Source: Diploscapter coronatus
Lineage: Eukaryota > Nematoda > Chromadorea > Rhabditida > Rhabditidae
Direction of reading: 5' to 3'
Assembly: GCA_964036155.1 (NCBI GenBank)
Contig: OZ038423.1
Location: 69,951,249-70,015,248 of the forward strand
DNA: 64,000 nt
Part shown: in pieces, positions 52,172 to 64,000 of the stretch
How the letters are laid out: each line of letters opens with the position of its first letter
Position numbering within the stretch: position 1 is the first letter of the stretch
Notes under the pieces: model-generated
What the model saw: only the letters and a program-made list of their open reading frames with translations
The model's database searches: none
Told to the model about the DNA's origin: nothing
Position numbers and translations under genes: made by a program

Positions 52172-55088
52172 TTAACAAAGCCCCTTGTCCAAAACTCTAA
52201 TATTGTCGATCGCCAGCCACTTGAATCGTCTCCATTGAATCGCTTTCAGGTAAACCTGAAAATAGCTATAATTTTCAAGACTACTAATAAAAATGGCACA
52301 CTAAATATAAGATGAAATTCCTAAGTTTTAGATTTACTGTTTTTACTAGTTTTCATGACGCTAGTTTTAATAATTTGCTATTTTAAGGGGACATAGAAAA
52401 TGCTTACCGTAGTCGTATCCTTGGGAATGACGAAAGTCTCTCCTTCTTTCCAATAGACATCTTTCTCGAACGGAGATACCGAATAAGGGCAGTAAGTTAT
52501 GGTGTCCAGACAGATCTAATCAATAAATCAACAGTATTAAGATTTAGGATATCCCCACTTGTAGAGTGATATCGTTAGATCTTCTATACACATCCAATGC
52601 CAGCCGAATGTCCTCGTTTAAAGAGAAAGGAGCGGACTCCAAAATATAATGAATCACTTTGTTACGGCTGCTGTCCGTGCCCACATAGAGAAAGCCTGAA
52701 ATTTCATATATCCACTAAAATATTGAAAGTTAAAATGAAAACCTCCGTCATTTTCCTGCTCCCGAATGCCTGTATGACGATTTCCCACCCGCTGGTTGCC
52801 CAGCTGCCAATCAGCAGTGCTAAAAGTTAAATTGTAGATGAAGATCAGCTTCTAAAGATTTCATCAATCCTTACATCATGCTCTTATTCGTCGAAACGTA
52901 ATTCTTATATCCGCAAAATCCATACGAAAAATCGCAATTTAGCAGGGAACACGGAGTTACACTAGCGTTTTTCTGAGTGACATTAGGTAGGTGGGCTGAA
53001 AATCGTAGAAACTTCTAGTTTTTTTGTAACGAAATAAGTACGTTGTGCCATTCTGACGTCAGAAGAAGCATCGGGTTTATCGTAATCTTCATAGTCTTGA
53101 TCTAGAAAAATAACACAAAACTAAAATAAAGGTTTATTTAGCTAATACTTGTCGGCTGTGATTCTGATTCTAAATCTCGTTTATCTCCTGGCCTTCTAGG
53201 GACTGCAGTCGGTTCGGGCACTTCTCCTTCCGGTTCGATTTCAGCCGAACCTCCCTGATTCTGGGATGATTCATCGAAGAAGGCCTTCGCGGCTTCTTGC
53301 GTCTCTGCCGAGTTATCACTCTGAAAATGACGCTCATTCTGAAGAAGACACGGCCCTTCTTATATTATTTACCAATTCATTATCATAAAATCTAAGATAG
53401 ATGTCCTTCTATAATAGAAGTCAATGGACTTTGATTTTAGATTTTACGATACTTGTAAAGCTCAGCCAATTTTATGGCTAGAGAAGAATAGATGGTGAAT
53501 TATAGCAAAGAACATAATGACATATACCATTTTCTCTCTTGATTCACACAGATCAGCAGAATATTCGATGTTGTCAATCGCGACCACAGTCGGTTGAACC
53601 AAATTCGAAGCGACAATTTCGACGTCGAACACAGTGGAATTGGGATGAACGACTTCTACAGAAACAGATGAGTTGGAGCCGTATTGAATGGCCTGAGTGC
53701 AGGAACGCGCTAGTTTCTCCTCAAATAAATCATAGCCAAAACTATTTGCAACTAAAATATCTATTCAACTCGAACTCCAGATATAGCATATTAAATAAAG
53801 ATTTTAGAAATTTACAACTGAGTTGAAGTCACTTCTATCAGTCAGTTACCTGAGTACAAACTCGCATTTCCACAGATTTCTCGTCTCCGATTATCCAGTA
53901 TCTGAAAATGTCAAATAATGCCTAGTTTTATGATAAATTTATTCATACTCGAATTTCAAAATTCCATTCCCCTTCTGGCAATTGATAGCTGTAGACAGAA
54001 CCATTTCTTCTTCCGCGTTTGTGCCCTAAAATAGAGATTATAATTTTTCCAAGTTCTGAAAGAAAACCCTATGCTCTACGAAGTACAAAAATGATCCTCT
54101 CGGTCGGAAATTCTCTTTTCGTCTCGATAAAATCGTGAATGAAGTGTAAGCCTCATCAGTTTGGAAATGACCGATATTGACCGATGAAGTTTGGGTGGAA
54201 AATCTAGAACTTACTCAATTTATCATATCTTTAGAAAATTCGAATTTTTGAGTATTCGGAAATCTCGCAACCTCATAACTTTGCGAAATAGTATGTAGGA
54301 ATAGGAGAGGATAGATAAAGGCAGGGGGAAAAGCTCTCACTTTTGAATACTATCTCATAAAGCGGCGAAGTTGCGAGATTCCCGAGTTATCGAATTTTTA
54401 CCTGCATCCCTGGTTTCCATTAAAATTACAGATAGAATTATACTCGTCTATAGGAGGGAGTGGTTTTTTCACGACACAACTTAGAAAATCATTTAGAGAA
54501 CTCATAGTCTCAGGGCAATTCGTATGAGCTCTTTCATTGGCTTCCTGCTCGATTATACTTTCCAACTCATTCAGAGACTGCTGCTCTTTCACTGACTAAA
54601 AATAGTGGTTTTCATACTTCCTCGAAAATAATGTTTTACGTCGACAGTATCTATAAGTTTGGGATACTGCGGCACTTCCCTCTGAGTCTGGGGATGCAAA
54701 GCTGGGGGCGGAGGGATATAACCAGGATATGGGGTTATCTAAATCACAAAATAAACAATTTTTATGAGTCATATAAAAACCGTCTGCTCAATATGGTCCG
54801 AATCATCTGAAGGTGCTTTAGGAGCAGATTGAATATAAGTTGGCGAATTTCCATATGCAACTCCAGACACTGAAATTCAATGTAAGATATAGAATTTTTG
54901 TGAGGATCAGCTTTACCTAGTTGATCGTGACTCGGAGGTGGCGGAACATAGTTGCTCTGCTGTTGCTGGGAATAGGCTGGGGATGCAGGAATGATCGACG
55001 GGGGTGGATCTCGTTGAAATGAGGCTGGAATCGGAGGAGCACAGGACAGGGTTGACGTTATCGGCAGAAGAAAGAAGAAAAGTTTCAT
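52172..55088 (-). CDS. Secreted double-MAM-domain protein A (580 aa)
   Basis: Fifteen phase-consistent exons, from 55088-54917 to 52255-52172. The others are 54869-54781, 54738-54640, 54595-54402, 54203-54068, 54025-53949, 53901-53850, 53692-53528, 53320-53149, 53101-53042, 52995-52875, 52819-52743, 52695-52559 and 52515-52408. Residues 1-16 (MKLFFFLLPITSTLSC) are a signal peptide. Residues 17-130 are Pro/Gln/Ser-rich. MAM-like domain 1 runs from CNFNGNQGCRF to VVAIDNIEYSADLC. An acidic linker follows, then domain 2 from CSLLNCDFSYGFCGY through NRHTGIREQ to LAIDNIRVLDKGLC at the C-terminus. MAM domains are extracellular adhesion modules; there is no membrane anchor here. It is a tandem paralogue of the gene at 57152-60775, with matching domain order and exon number. 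The ligand is unknown. Confidence 0.85.
54242..54398. repeat. Fold-back element filling an intron of MAM gene A
   Basis: The left arm contains tcggaaatctcgcaacctc and the right arm, reverse-complemented, tcgggaatctcgcaacttc. The element takes up most of the 198-nt intron 54204-54401. It also contains gcgaaatagtatgtagga, the recurrent 11-mer. Confidence 0.6.
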
Positions 55089-57151
55089 TCTGAAGGATAG
55101 ATCATTTGGCAGCCTGTAAAAGTAGGTGCAATAGTTGCATCGCTGCATACGAAATATTAAAGGAAAGAACTCTTTCCCTAACAAATTCCATACTATTTCG
55201 CATGCAACGATGCTACGGTGCAGCCACTTTTCTAGATAAACCGTTAATTCGGAAAATCGTGACATTAATTCAATCATATATAAATCTCGGGATAAAAATA
55301 ATACACTAAAATAAGAAATAAAATGTAGCGGTGTTTCTTAACTAATGCTACGATAAATTTTAGCTATCAAAAAGAAGAAGCTGTACAGATTGTGGCTGAG
55401 TCTGGAATGGAAACAAGTTAAGCGGGCAGAGAGGCAGAGGACAGATCAAGTGGCTTCTGAAGGAATTGAAGGATTGAGGCAAAAATGGATGCATTCGATT
55501 GGAAACGACAAAAAAGGCACAAAAAGCCAGAAAACATCGAAAAGGCAAAAAGACCGAAAAACAGGCACAATCGTTCAATTGAGCAGACACGCTTAGAAAC
55601 GTAATTCAAAAATATGAGACAAGAAACATAATCTACGACAGTTAATCAAGAACTCAGGAGAAGTGACCGGAATCAAAATGAAACGAAACTTCGTCTGAAC
55701 TAAAAGGCATGAAATATGCTCGGTTCAAAAGTTATAGAAAATGAATGAATGAAAACCTGGCAGACTACTGTATTTATTGAGTCGATGAGTAAGAAAACCG
55801 GATAGAGGATAGAGATAAGGCTGTGACTCATCAATAATCTTAGAGAGATAGAGTAATTCGAAAATTGCTACTGTAGATATACGAAAGTCGTATAGATTGA
55901 AGATGTGAGCCGAACATATGAGAGGATTTATCATAAGTCAACACAGATCCACAGGTAGAGAGAATGACAAAAATGAGGGAGGCACGAGTGAAAATGGTTT
56001 GACATTCAAACAAGACGAAGGCAAAGGGTGAAAACGAGGTGGAAAGTAAGAAAGTAAGGAGGGCATGCAAACAGACGAGCAGATACAGACATGCAGAGGA
56101 AAGAAGGGATATTCGATAGCCTGAGGGGGATATAGTCACTCACAAAGGAGAGGGAGGATAAGATCGGTGGACGAGTTGAGGAGAAAGTAAGGGATAAATA
56201 GGCCGAACCAGGATTAGCAAATGAGCCGTCACGATGGGTCTCCACCGCTTGTTGACACACACTCACTTATAAGGCATTTCGCCCTCGGTTAGCCATTTTC
56301 TTACAGTCAAACGGATAACTAATTAAATTACCGTATTTATTCCAATAAAAAGGCTTGCCATCTCGCATTCAAATGAAATATGCTCAAAAGGATGAGAGAG
56401 TAAGAAGTTTTCATTTTAATAAATATTTTTAAAATATTTATTTCAGTTACAATTATCTCTCATCACTTCTGGATTTCTTCGAGAATTGTCTGTATCATGT
56501 GCATTGAAATAAAATTATTATTTCACATTTATTGAATACAATTTCTATATGAAATCTGGGAGTATTATAATCAAGCTTTATGTTATGTTAATCTTCCCAC
56601 TCCTCGCCATTCATTCGTTTGTGGATCGTATTCTTCGATTGAGTTGCAGAACATTTCGATCAAAAGCTTCTGATATCTTAAATCGATCAATTTTGCCATT
56701 GTCCAGATCTCCTTTGACTCCAGTTGAGCTTATTTGTGGAACGTCTCTCAATACTATTTTTTCTAAAAATATTCAAATTTTTGAAAAAAGTTGGCGTGAA
56801 ACAAACTGTAGGATTAAATTTGAAATCATTTAGGTCAAAAATAAAATAGTAAAAACCTAATCCGAAGTTGTTTCACTCCCAAATACTAACTAACAATAAG
56901 GTCTGTGATGCCTAACTTGCCAGATCATACTTAGAGAAGTGATGATCAAGTTTTATTCTAGGTGCCGGTATTTTGCCAGTTGATAAACATTTATAGACTT
57001 ATTGTATGGTATCATACGATTAGTACAATTAGTAAATATGATGATTTTAATCAAAATACCCGAGATTTTTTATAAACTATGACTTTAAACGAAGTCATTA
57101 GGACCTGAAGATAGAAGGAGAGTGTTTGGAATATCGGAAATACCCTATGTT
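55089..57151. other. Region between the two MAM genes
   Basis: About 2.1 kb. It holds the gene A upstream region, then purine-rich DNA (55400-55600 and 55930-56190), then AT-rich DNA. A single-exon + frame at 56549-56833 (94 codons) starts with a hydrophobic stretch (KLYVMLIFPLLAIHS). It has no splice context or recognised relatives, so it is not called. The 3' end of MAM gene B is at the right. Confidence 0.45.
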
Positions 57152-60100
57152 TCACATTCGAGAAAATGTATCGTTATCATTGACTTTAGAAGATCTTGAA
57201 AACTTCGACGAAGCGCATAAATTTTTGCCTTCGTCTGTTTGTAGTCGAATATTATCCACTGCGATGAATAGATTCTTGCTGATATTTTCCGCGACGAAAT
57301 AAACCTGAAATTTTCCTGAAAATTATACAATTTTCAACGAAGATCAAACCTTTCTATGTCCAGGTTGCAGAAAAACTCGCTGATCTTCATGCCAATACAT
57401 TCTTTTTTGGAGTTTCGGTGCTATATATGGGCATAGGTCGAAGGAATCTATGCAGACCTATAATAAAAATGTAAAATTATTCAGTAGTTAGGATTATTTT
57501 ATACACACGTTTACTTTATTACACAATTACCGTTTAGACTTGCGCAGAAACCGGATGTGGAATGCAAGCGAGTGTGATATTGAAATGGGGATAAATTAAA
57601 ATGACCTTGAGTTTCGGCCCAACAGACCGAATGTAGACATCGAAGACGAGGAACAAATTGGATTGGAGCGTGAATTTGGGCGATTCCATGACGAACATGT
57701 CCAGCGACTGATCGATGTGATTCTTCCCCACAAACACAAAGCCAACTATTTCAAAAACGATTGGAGTAAATGAAGATCAGCTTTACCTCGATCCAAATCC
57801 CCTATGTTTATCCTCTGAATGCCAGTATGTCTATTGCCAATTAGTTTGTTGGCGTGAATCCAGGGGGATCTGAGTTTTAAGTAGAAGTGTGAATAATGAA
57901 TAAAACAAAAATTATATTTTATTAGATTTTTTGCTATATATTTTTTATATGGTCTATTTTTCAAATCTAATTTAATCGCTTACGTGCTTCCAATTCCACT
58001 CAGCCCATAGAAACATGGGTGTTCTTCGTTGAAATTGCAGGTCAGCGCATCGCAGGGAGTGATTTCCATGACTGAAGGATCCGTTATCTCGTCGCCGCTG
58101 CTCGTTAAAGTTGGGAATGTCGGCGCTTGTCGGGTCTTGAATCAAAATAGCTAGATTTTAAAATCTAAATGTTTCGAATTTACGTTGAAATGTTCACTGG
58201 ATGTCTCTTCGGAGTGGACAATCGGAAATGACGTTGGTTCTTCAGTGTTTTCATCCGGTTTAGTGACTTCTTCTGGCTGAGAAGTGGAAATCAGGTTGTG
58301 ATTTTCAGGATACACAGTTGATAAGTCTTTCTCTGAGTTTGTATTCTATTAGAAAAATGAAAGCTACCTAAAACTACCGTAATCTGCAACAGAAGTTACA
58401 GAATTTGAAGTGCTTGCACTAACGACCATACCATCTTCACCAGCTTTATGGATTTTCATGCTGTAATTATTAGAATGTCATGAAGTACGAAAATATGAGA
58501 ACCTGAAAAGTGGACGGGGCGAAGAAACAATTTCATTGTCGTTGATTTTCTGCAGACCAAGGGAATTCATCTCAGACGTAGATTGATCTATCGTTTCTCG
58601 TGCAGAAATTTCGCCTTCGGAAATCTAAGTTTAGAAAAATTGAAACTTAGAAGATGGACTAAGCAGCCTATTGTATAGTCCACTCAATTTTTGAACAGAA
58701 TTTCTATAAACACGCAGAGAGTGGGTGAATTTTACAGGCGGTTGTTCTGAATAAATCTTACAAGTTCACAAATCTGTCCTTCATAGTAGAGATTGTCAAT
58801 AACGACCAGGTCCTCAGAACTTATGTTTGTTATTTCGATTCGCACGGTTATCGGCACTTCAGAGTGCGGAATCGTGAAGTTCAACGGATTAGGACCGGTT
58901 TGTACCTCCTAAATTCACGAATTTCATGACTCGAAATATTTTCCTTTTCAAACTACCTGACAAGTCATTCCGAATTTCTCCTGAATGATGCATTTCCTAA
59001 CGACGGGTCGATCAGAACTCGCCCAGGCACTGATAAGAATGATAAAGATAAATTATAGTTGTTAAGGAAGGATGTCCACAAGTAAGGTACCTGTGGGCAG
59101 CCGTGAATGATAAGATTGATAAGTCTCACTCGAATTTAAGCAGAGCATCCCCATATTGGCAGGGAATTGTGGTTTGAATTGCGACTGTTTGAGGCACCAG
59201 AACTGGAGATTGGCCGGCCATTAGAAACCAGCCTTCTGAATGATTAGATGATCAAAATAATAGAATTTTGATTATCTGGAAAATAGATGACGTAATAATG
59301 TAGCAACCAACGAAATAGATAGTTTGGTTTACAAATGTTTACGCTTTCCCAATACTATTTCATAGGCTATTGAGTCATGCGAGAAATTCAGTTCTGCTTA
59401 CATTTTGCAAGTGGGCAAAATCAGGTTACGTCCCCATCGAAAATCGATCGAAAGCTGGGATAACTCTTTCGATCAGTCGATTTTCGAAGGGGCGTGGCTT
59501 GATTTCCTCGACTTGCAAAATGTATTCAGAATTGAGTTTCTGACATTGCTCAATACAACATTGCTACAGTAACTACTATCCAGAGTTATTAGGTTTCAGA
59601 AATTTTACCAAAGCCGAACTTCCTAAAATTCGTACATTCAAATCGAACTTTATCAAAGTGCCCCGGATATTGCGCCTTCCAAAACCTGAAGAGATTAAAG
59701 ATAAAGAGAATGGTTCTGATATGATGGACTTCAAACTGGTGTCGTTAGGATTGCTCCAACTGCAGAATTCGTCGGGAGCGTCGAAAGAACACGTCAATCG
59801 ACCTCCCTCGTCCACTGGAATCGAGTTTTCCAACGGGAGTATCGACGCCGAGGCTTTTAACTCTAGAAAATCAACGAAGATCAGCTTTTTCTGTTAATGT
59901 TTTATGATAATTATATTTTACAGATGAATTTTAGCAGTTTGTATTATTGGTATCAAAAATGAGGGGAGAAAAGTGATTTTAGTCCAGTCGACTTTTTCGC
60001 GTGCTATTTCTCGATGTTCTGACCACTAAAAATAATTGTGCATCACTTTGCAAGTGTCGTTGAGGAAAAAACTATAATTAGCCATAAAGCCACTCCATAA

Positions 60101-60775
60101 AATATATTCATTTAACCGATTTCAATACCATGAGCCGTATAAGGACTGTAGCTGGCACAATCAGACGGATATCGAGATTCTCCCAATTTTCCAGTATTTT
60201 CAGAGTTCCTCAAATCAACCGGAGACATTTCCTGAGTCTGGACTCCCTGCAATCAAACTCATCGTTAGCTTAATTTTTGAGTTTACTTTAACCATAGATA
60301 GGCTCTGTAAGCACGTTTTTCATAGCTATTCTTTCGAGGTAAAAATCATATATATATATATGAACAGATTTTGGTGTAACTTAGATGTTTGGGCTATTAA
60401 AAAATCATCCCGAACGCATTTCTACCTATAAAGTACACCGATAAAAACTAACTCAAAGCGTAAACACGCATTTTGTCTTTTTAAATTTGCATACATAGTA
60501 TTTGCGGAACCTAACTATAGATCCAAACTTTTGGTGAATATTTACATTTTAATATCAGTGAAAAATTTAACCCTAAACAATAGATCTCGAATGAATTTGG
60601 TACCTGGGCGCGAAACCTCGCAGGAGCTGCATTCGGATTACTGTAGGAAGGAACGGAATATTGCGGAGTGAACGAATGGCAGCTCAGAATAGGGCCTAAG
60701 TTCAATTTAGGAAAAAATGGAGCTTAATACGAACCTACCGATAAAACGCAAAACAATGATAAGAACGTCTATCAT
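57152..60775 (-). CDS. Secreted double-MAM-domain protein B (576 aa)
   Basis: Fifteen phase-consistent exons: 60775-60739, 60695-60604, 60246-60129, 59862-59686, 59235-59130, 59029-58957, 58908-58762, 58624-58503, 58460-58400, 58345-58184, 58135-57984, 57869-57787, 57745-57606, 57457-57350 and 57304-57152. The signal peptide MIDVLIIVLRFIGPILSC precedes a Pro/Tyr/Ser-rich stretch. MAM-like domain 1 runs from LTCSFDAPDEFCSW to LVVIDNLYYEGQIC. A Thr/Glu/Ser-rich linker follows, then domain 2 from CDALTCNFNEEHPCFYG through NRHTGIQRI to IAVDNIRLQ...LC, plus a Ser/Lys-rich tail of about 20 residues absent from protein A. Domain 2 introns match protein A in position, and one pair starts alike (gtaaagctgatc). 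It is a diverged tandem duplicate. Exon 9 has alternative in-phase donors. Confidence 0.83.
59367..59552. repeat. Fold-back element in intron 4 of MAM gene B
   Basis: The arms near 59369-59455 and 59464-59550 are inverted copies. Tips attgagtcatgcgagaaa and (reverse complement) attgagcaatgtcagaaa pair, as do the inner acattttgcaag and atcgaaaatcgatcgaaag parts. The loop is only about 8 bases, so the whole element could form one long hairpin. No coding capacity. Confidence 0.75.
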
Positions 60776-61875
60776 TCGGCTAACTTATCATAGTCCGATG
60801 AAAAATCGGACTATTTCCTGGCATAAATCGATGAATTTTGAATAGTCGAAGAGAGTATTCAGAAGAATGGTGTGCGTATTCTTGGAACAATGAGTGAAAG
60901 GAATCAAGGGTTTCGCTAATTTCACTCCTTTTCTCATTGAAGGTCTCATTTTCATCGAGAGTCAAGTAAGAGGAGAGAAAGGGAAAATAGGTCGTGGAGC
61001 AAAGAAGAAGACAGGAAAGGACAGAGAGTGAGAGAAGATTTGAACGGAGCGCTAGAATAATGACCGGAACCGAGAATTCATAGAAAGGAAAGGGAAATTA
61101 GTGAAAGTCTGCAAAGTGACGAATGGAAAACCATACAAAACGAAGAAATAGTGCATCTACCTGCTAAATAATAAATTAATGATAGTCTCACAAATAAACT
61201 TTGGTGAAAAAAATCCAGTGTTCTGACAGTAGAGAACACAAGTCGTTCAGCATATATACGCTATAAATATCATAGTGAATAACGTAAAAGAAGACATCTC
61301 GAAAGGGCATTTCAACATAATCTAAAAAGCAATTGAATCTTTACCACCGGTGCGCATTCAAAATTTTCTGAGTTCAGCCAGCGAAAGCTTGACTTTTAGA
61401 AAAGTTAATGCACTAACCTATCAGAAAAGTGCTATATAGGAAAAAACTGAAGCATTTCTAGCTGTACATCATCGGTTCTTCTTGGTTCGAATTGTAAATT
61501 TTCTCTTCTTCCAAACAATCTGCTAGATATATAACATCTATATAATATAGTTTATAGTAAAGCCACTGAGACTAGAAACTTTATTGTGCTTATCGCAAAA
61601 TGACAATTGACTTTATCGTGAACACTGAGATTCACCAATCTTTGGTTGAAGTAGTGTGAGTGGAGCTGCCTCTTCTGGAATTGCATTTGCTTGATACGGA
61701 CGTCGTCTGCTTGCGGCTAGTAGTCCGTGACAAACAAGCCAACCTTAATAGGCTTATCGTTTTATTATCTATCTCTATTAAAGTGATATATAAATTATAG
61801 TTGAGGCTGTTTGGAAACCATACGGCATTATGTCATAAGGTTTCCAGGTTGCAAAAAGAGGCATTTTCTTTCTTA
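60776..61875. other. Intergenic region upstream of MAM gene B
   Basis: 1.1 kb between the MAM B start codon and the receptor gene stop, both on the minus strand. It contains the MAM B promoter and the receptor 3' UTR. AT-rich, with purine-rich runs at 60960-61060. No exon is supported. Confidence 0.5.
61761..61766 (-). terminator. Poly(A) signal of the receptor gene
   Basis: AATAAA on the minus strand, about 110 bases beyond the receptor stop codon at 61878-61876. Confidence 0.55.
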
Positions 61876-63797
61876 TTAATATTCGAAGCACTTGTGATCG
61901 TCTCTGGACAGATGTGAGTTCTTCCGTGTGACAGTTTGGCAGAGCGGCATGAGCGGCACCAACAGGAAGCAATTGGAGTGCAGATCAGCTTGTGCTCGCT
62001 CGCGCGCCATGCACGTCGGGTCCGCTAATGTTCCTCTTCTTCAAACAGTTCGATCAGACACTTCATTAGGCCACTCTCTCACGTCCTTACTTTTCACTAT
62101 CCTCCTGTATTTGCCATCGACTGATTATCTTCAATGTGCGATATTTGTCATTTAAATTCAGCAGGGTCTAAGAAGTGCAGTCGAACAAAAAATCCGATAG
62201 CAATGATATCACTCACACTCAATGACATATTCAGGAGGCCTTGCTCACCAAACTGTTCAGTTACCTAAAATTGGTGATCCCCAGCTGCTTCTCGAGAGCT
62301 CGACGATAGATGACCGAGACAGAAGGAGACGGGGCGAATCGCGACAGCACTCCCACTGTGGTCGTCCTTCGCGCATTCGTCAGCCACGTCATGTCGTCCT
62401 TCAGCGCGCGACGATGTCTCTGTTAATTGTCAATTTTTAGGTTTAGATTAATTTGGTATAACTAAACATATATATATATATATACATCATGCAGTTTCTG
62501 AGAATACGTAATTGTTGAACAATTTATTCACAGCTATACAGTAAGCAATAGCGAAGATGTATCATACAAGAAGTGTTTCATGCGGAAAGGCTCACTGTCA
62601 ACTTCACTTATTCGTAAATGTCATTCGCTTTTCACGAGGATATCTCTTGAAGTGGGTAGTCTACAGTAGCCCTTTGGAAAGAGTTATTCACAATCACTAT
62701 ATTGAGTGGCTTTGTGGAGTCCTGTCAAGTAGAACTCCCTTCTGTTTCTGCTGCTTACTTTCGACATGAAGAAATAGAGTGCGGGATTCCAGACGATCGT
62801 CGTCATTGCGATTACGTGAGCATTCAATAGCTTGAAGTACATCTGATTGTTCATCTGCAATCCTCCTCATCATGTTATCAATATGCCTTGTTCTCTTACA
62901 ATCGATAGTTTGAAATCCTTGAGGATGTTGACCGCAGTGAGCGGCAGCCAACTGGCCATGAATGCCACGACCATCAGAATTAGCACGTACATCACTCTCC
63001 TCTTTCGAATGGCGGTCTTCAAAATGAACGTGGGTAAGGGGTTATCGTAGCTTATATGTTATCATTTTACTATAATGGTATCTTTCACCTTTCATCATTT
63101 TCTACTGTTTTTTTGTTTGTTTAAGCTTCAATAAGGTTCGTAATGATGAGAGTAATGACTACTGTAACTGATAATGGGTATACTTGAGCCTGTTGTGCGG
63201 CTGTGAGCATAGAGCCCTCATCCACGAGCCAATCTGTGCGGACCTGAAACCCAGATGAAATCATCCACATCTTTACAATTCTCTTCGAGTTTTTTGTCGA
63301 GAGGATTCAAGGGAAACTTCATTTGCCCCTTCCCTTGCCTTATTAGGGGAATGTCTGGAACAATTACAGAGGCACTCAATCGGGCAGAAACGAAGGCAGG
63401 GGAAGGTAATCAAATCTGAATGGAGCTCAGACGAGATGGAAAAGCTTCGCGAAATGAATGATAGCTGACAGATGCATCAGGGGAGTGAAGTACTCAATTA
63501 ATTCGACATCATACGGTTTTATACCTTCAGGTACTGCACATGAGAATTAGATGATGAACTATCTCAGCCTGCTTTATAGCGCTATGCCTCATCATGATTG
63601 GAAGATATGAGAAATCTAATCAGACTCGGATGAAACTCGGCTTGCCTTCTGTAGGATTTTCCAGTAGCAGAATGACATGACGATGGCGGGCAGGACGAGT
63701 TGAATGCAGAACAGAGTGATTCCATAGACGATTTTGATGCTGGGGTCTTGTTCGTCCCAATTGAATTCGCCACAGAACTCTCCGCACAGAGTCACTC
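61876..63797 (-). CDS. Neuropeptide-receptor-like GPCR, 3' part
   Basis: Six exons are visible (63797-63637 or -63646, 63243-63184, 63016-62900, 62854-62759, 62419-62265, 62038-61876), covering extracellular loop 2 to the C-terminus. The upstream exons with TM1-TM4 lie beyond 64000. Landmarks are GVTLCGEFCGEFNWDEQD, TM5 LVLPAIVMSFCYWKILQK, TM6 VMYVLILMVVAFMASWLPL and TM7 IAMTTIVWNPALYFFM with the NPxLY motif. This order is that of rhodopsin-class peptide receptors of the NPY/tachykinin-like group in nematodes. The tail is basic, then Cys/Leu-rich, ending DDHKCFEY. Two acceptors end in tttgaag rather than cag. The first visible exon may use a GC donor (cagaag|gcaagc) or a GT nine bases on; both fit the phase. 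The peptide ligand is unknown. Confidence 0.8.
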
Positions 63798-64000
63798 CTG
63801 TAATCACGTCCATTAATTAACTCAGGGTTCAAAATGTGTCAATGGCCTTGTACACTTTGGCCTCAAACCTTAAACACAAATCATGGTGATTAACAATCGA
63901 AAACAGCGTCATTAGTCTTTTCACCCCCATTCGTACGAAATTAAAATGGAATCAATATGCCGTAATTGTATGCTAACGAAAATGATAGTTTAATTTCGAA
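63798..64000 (-). other. Receptor-gene intron at window end
   Basis: AT-rich sequence upstream of the exon that starts at 63797. It is presumably part of the intron preceding it, since that exon begins in phase 1 after gattacag. No further exon is visible before the edge. Confidence 0.5.

Noticed and set aside
56549..56833. 94-codon + frame with a hydrophobic start between the MAM genes
   Set aside because: Single frame in AT-rich DNA without promoter, poly(A) or family support; too weak to call.

Overview
The window is nuclear DNA from a nematode, most likely a free-living rhabditid (Chromadorea). Genes are intron-rich with small phase-matched introns (down to 42 nt) and T-rich 3' splice sites. 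Many start codons sit just behind a lone splice acceptor, as expected for spliced-leader trans-splicing. The gene content fits: GLD-2, an ATF-5-type bZIP, a Str-type chemoreceptor, tandem galectin, PPTR and CWC-15. I cannot name the species.

Layout. 1-2220: large fold-back repeat in an intron of sti-1 (+, 5' end outside the window). 4099-7900: two-domain galectin (+). 8250-11662: GLD-2 poly(A) polymerase (-). 13138-14330: orphan gene (+). 14657-17295: SLC37 sugar-phosphate transporter (-). 17644-18869: cwc-15 (-). 19746-23807: PP2A B56 subunit (+). 25798-26519: orphan 172-aa protein (-). 27222-30838: atf-5-like bZIP with two upstream ORFs (-), divergent from dnj-23/DNAJC9 (31074-33140, +), which carries a mariner relic. 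33483-36203: secreted antistasin/Kunitz-like protein (-), with an aspartate dehydrogenase-like gene (34228-35264, +) nested in its second intron. 37314-38333: TMEM70 homologue (-). 38623-41986: acidic-tailed coiled-coil protein (+). 45042-47260: leucine-rich orphan (+). 48342-50512: Str chemoreceptor (-). 51770-52065: small membrane protein (+). 52172-55088 and 57152-60775: two paralogous secreted double-MAM proteins (-). 61876-63797: 3' part of a neuropeptide-receptor-like GPCR (-), running off the right edge.

The first two thirds is mostly conserved housekeeping and regulatory genes. The last third (45-64 kb) is richer in orphan, secreted and receptor genes. No operon is convincing. The most informative features are the ATF4-like double-uORF leader, non-canonical splice sites (GC donors, GAG/AAG acceptors, a 13-nt microexon), several small inverted-repeat element families in introns, and an 11-mer (GAAATAGTATG) that recurs in unrelated places.

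All exon models were made by eye from reading frame, splice signals, phase agreement and remembered family motifs. No database search was run.
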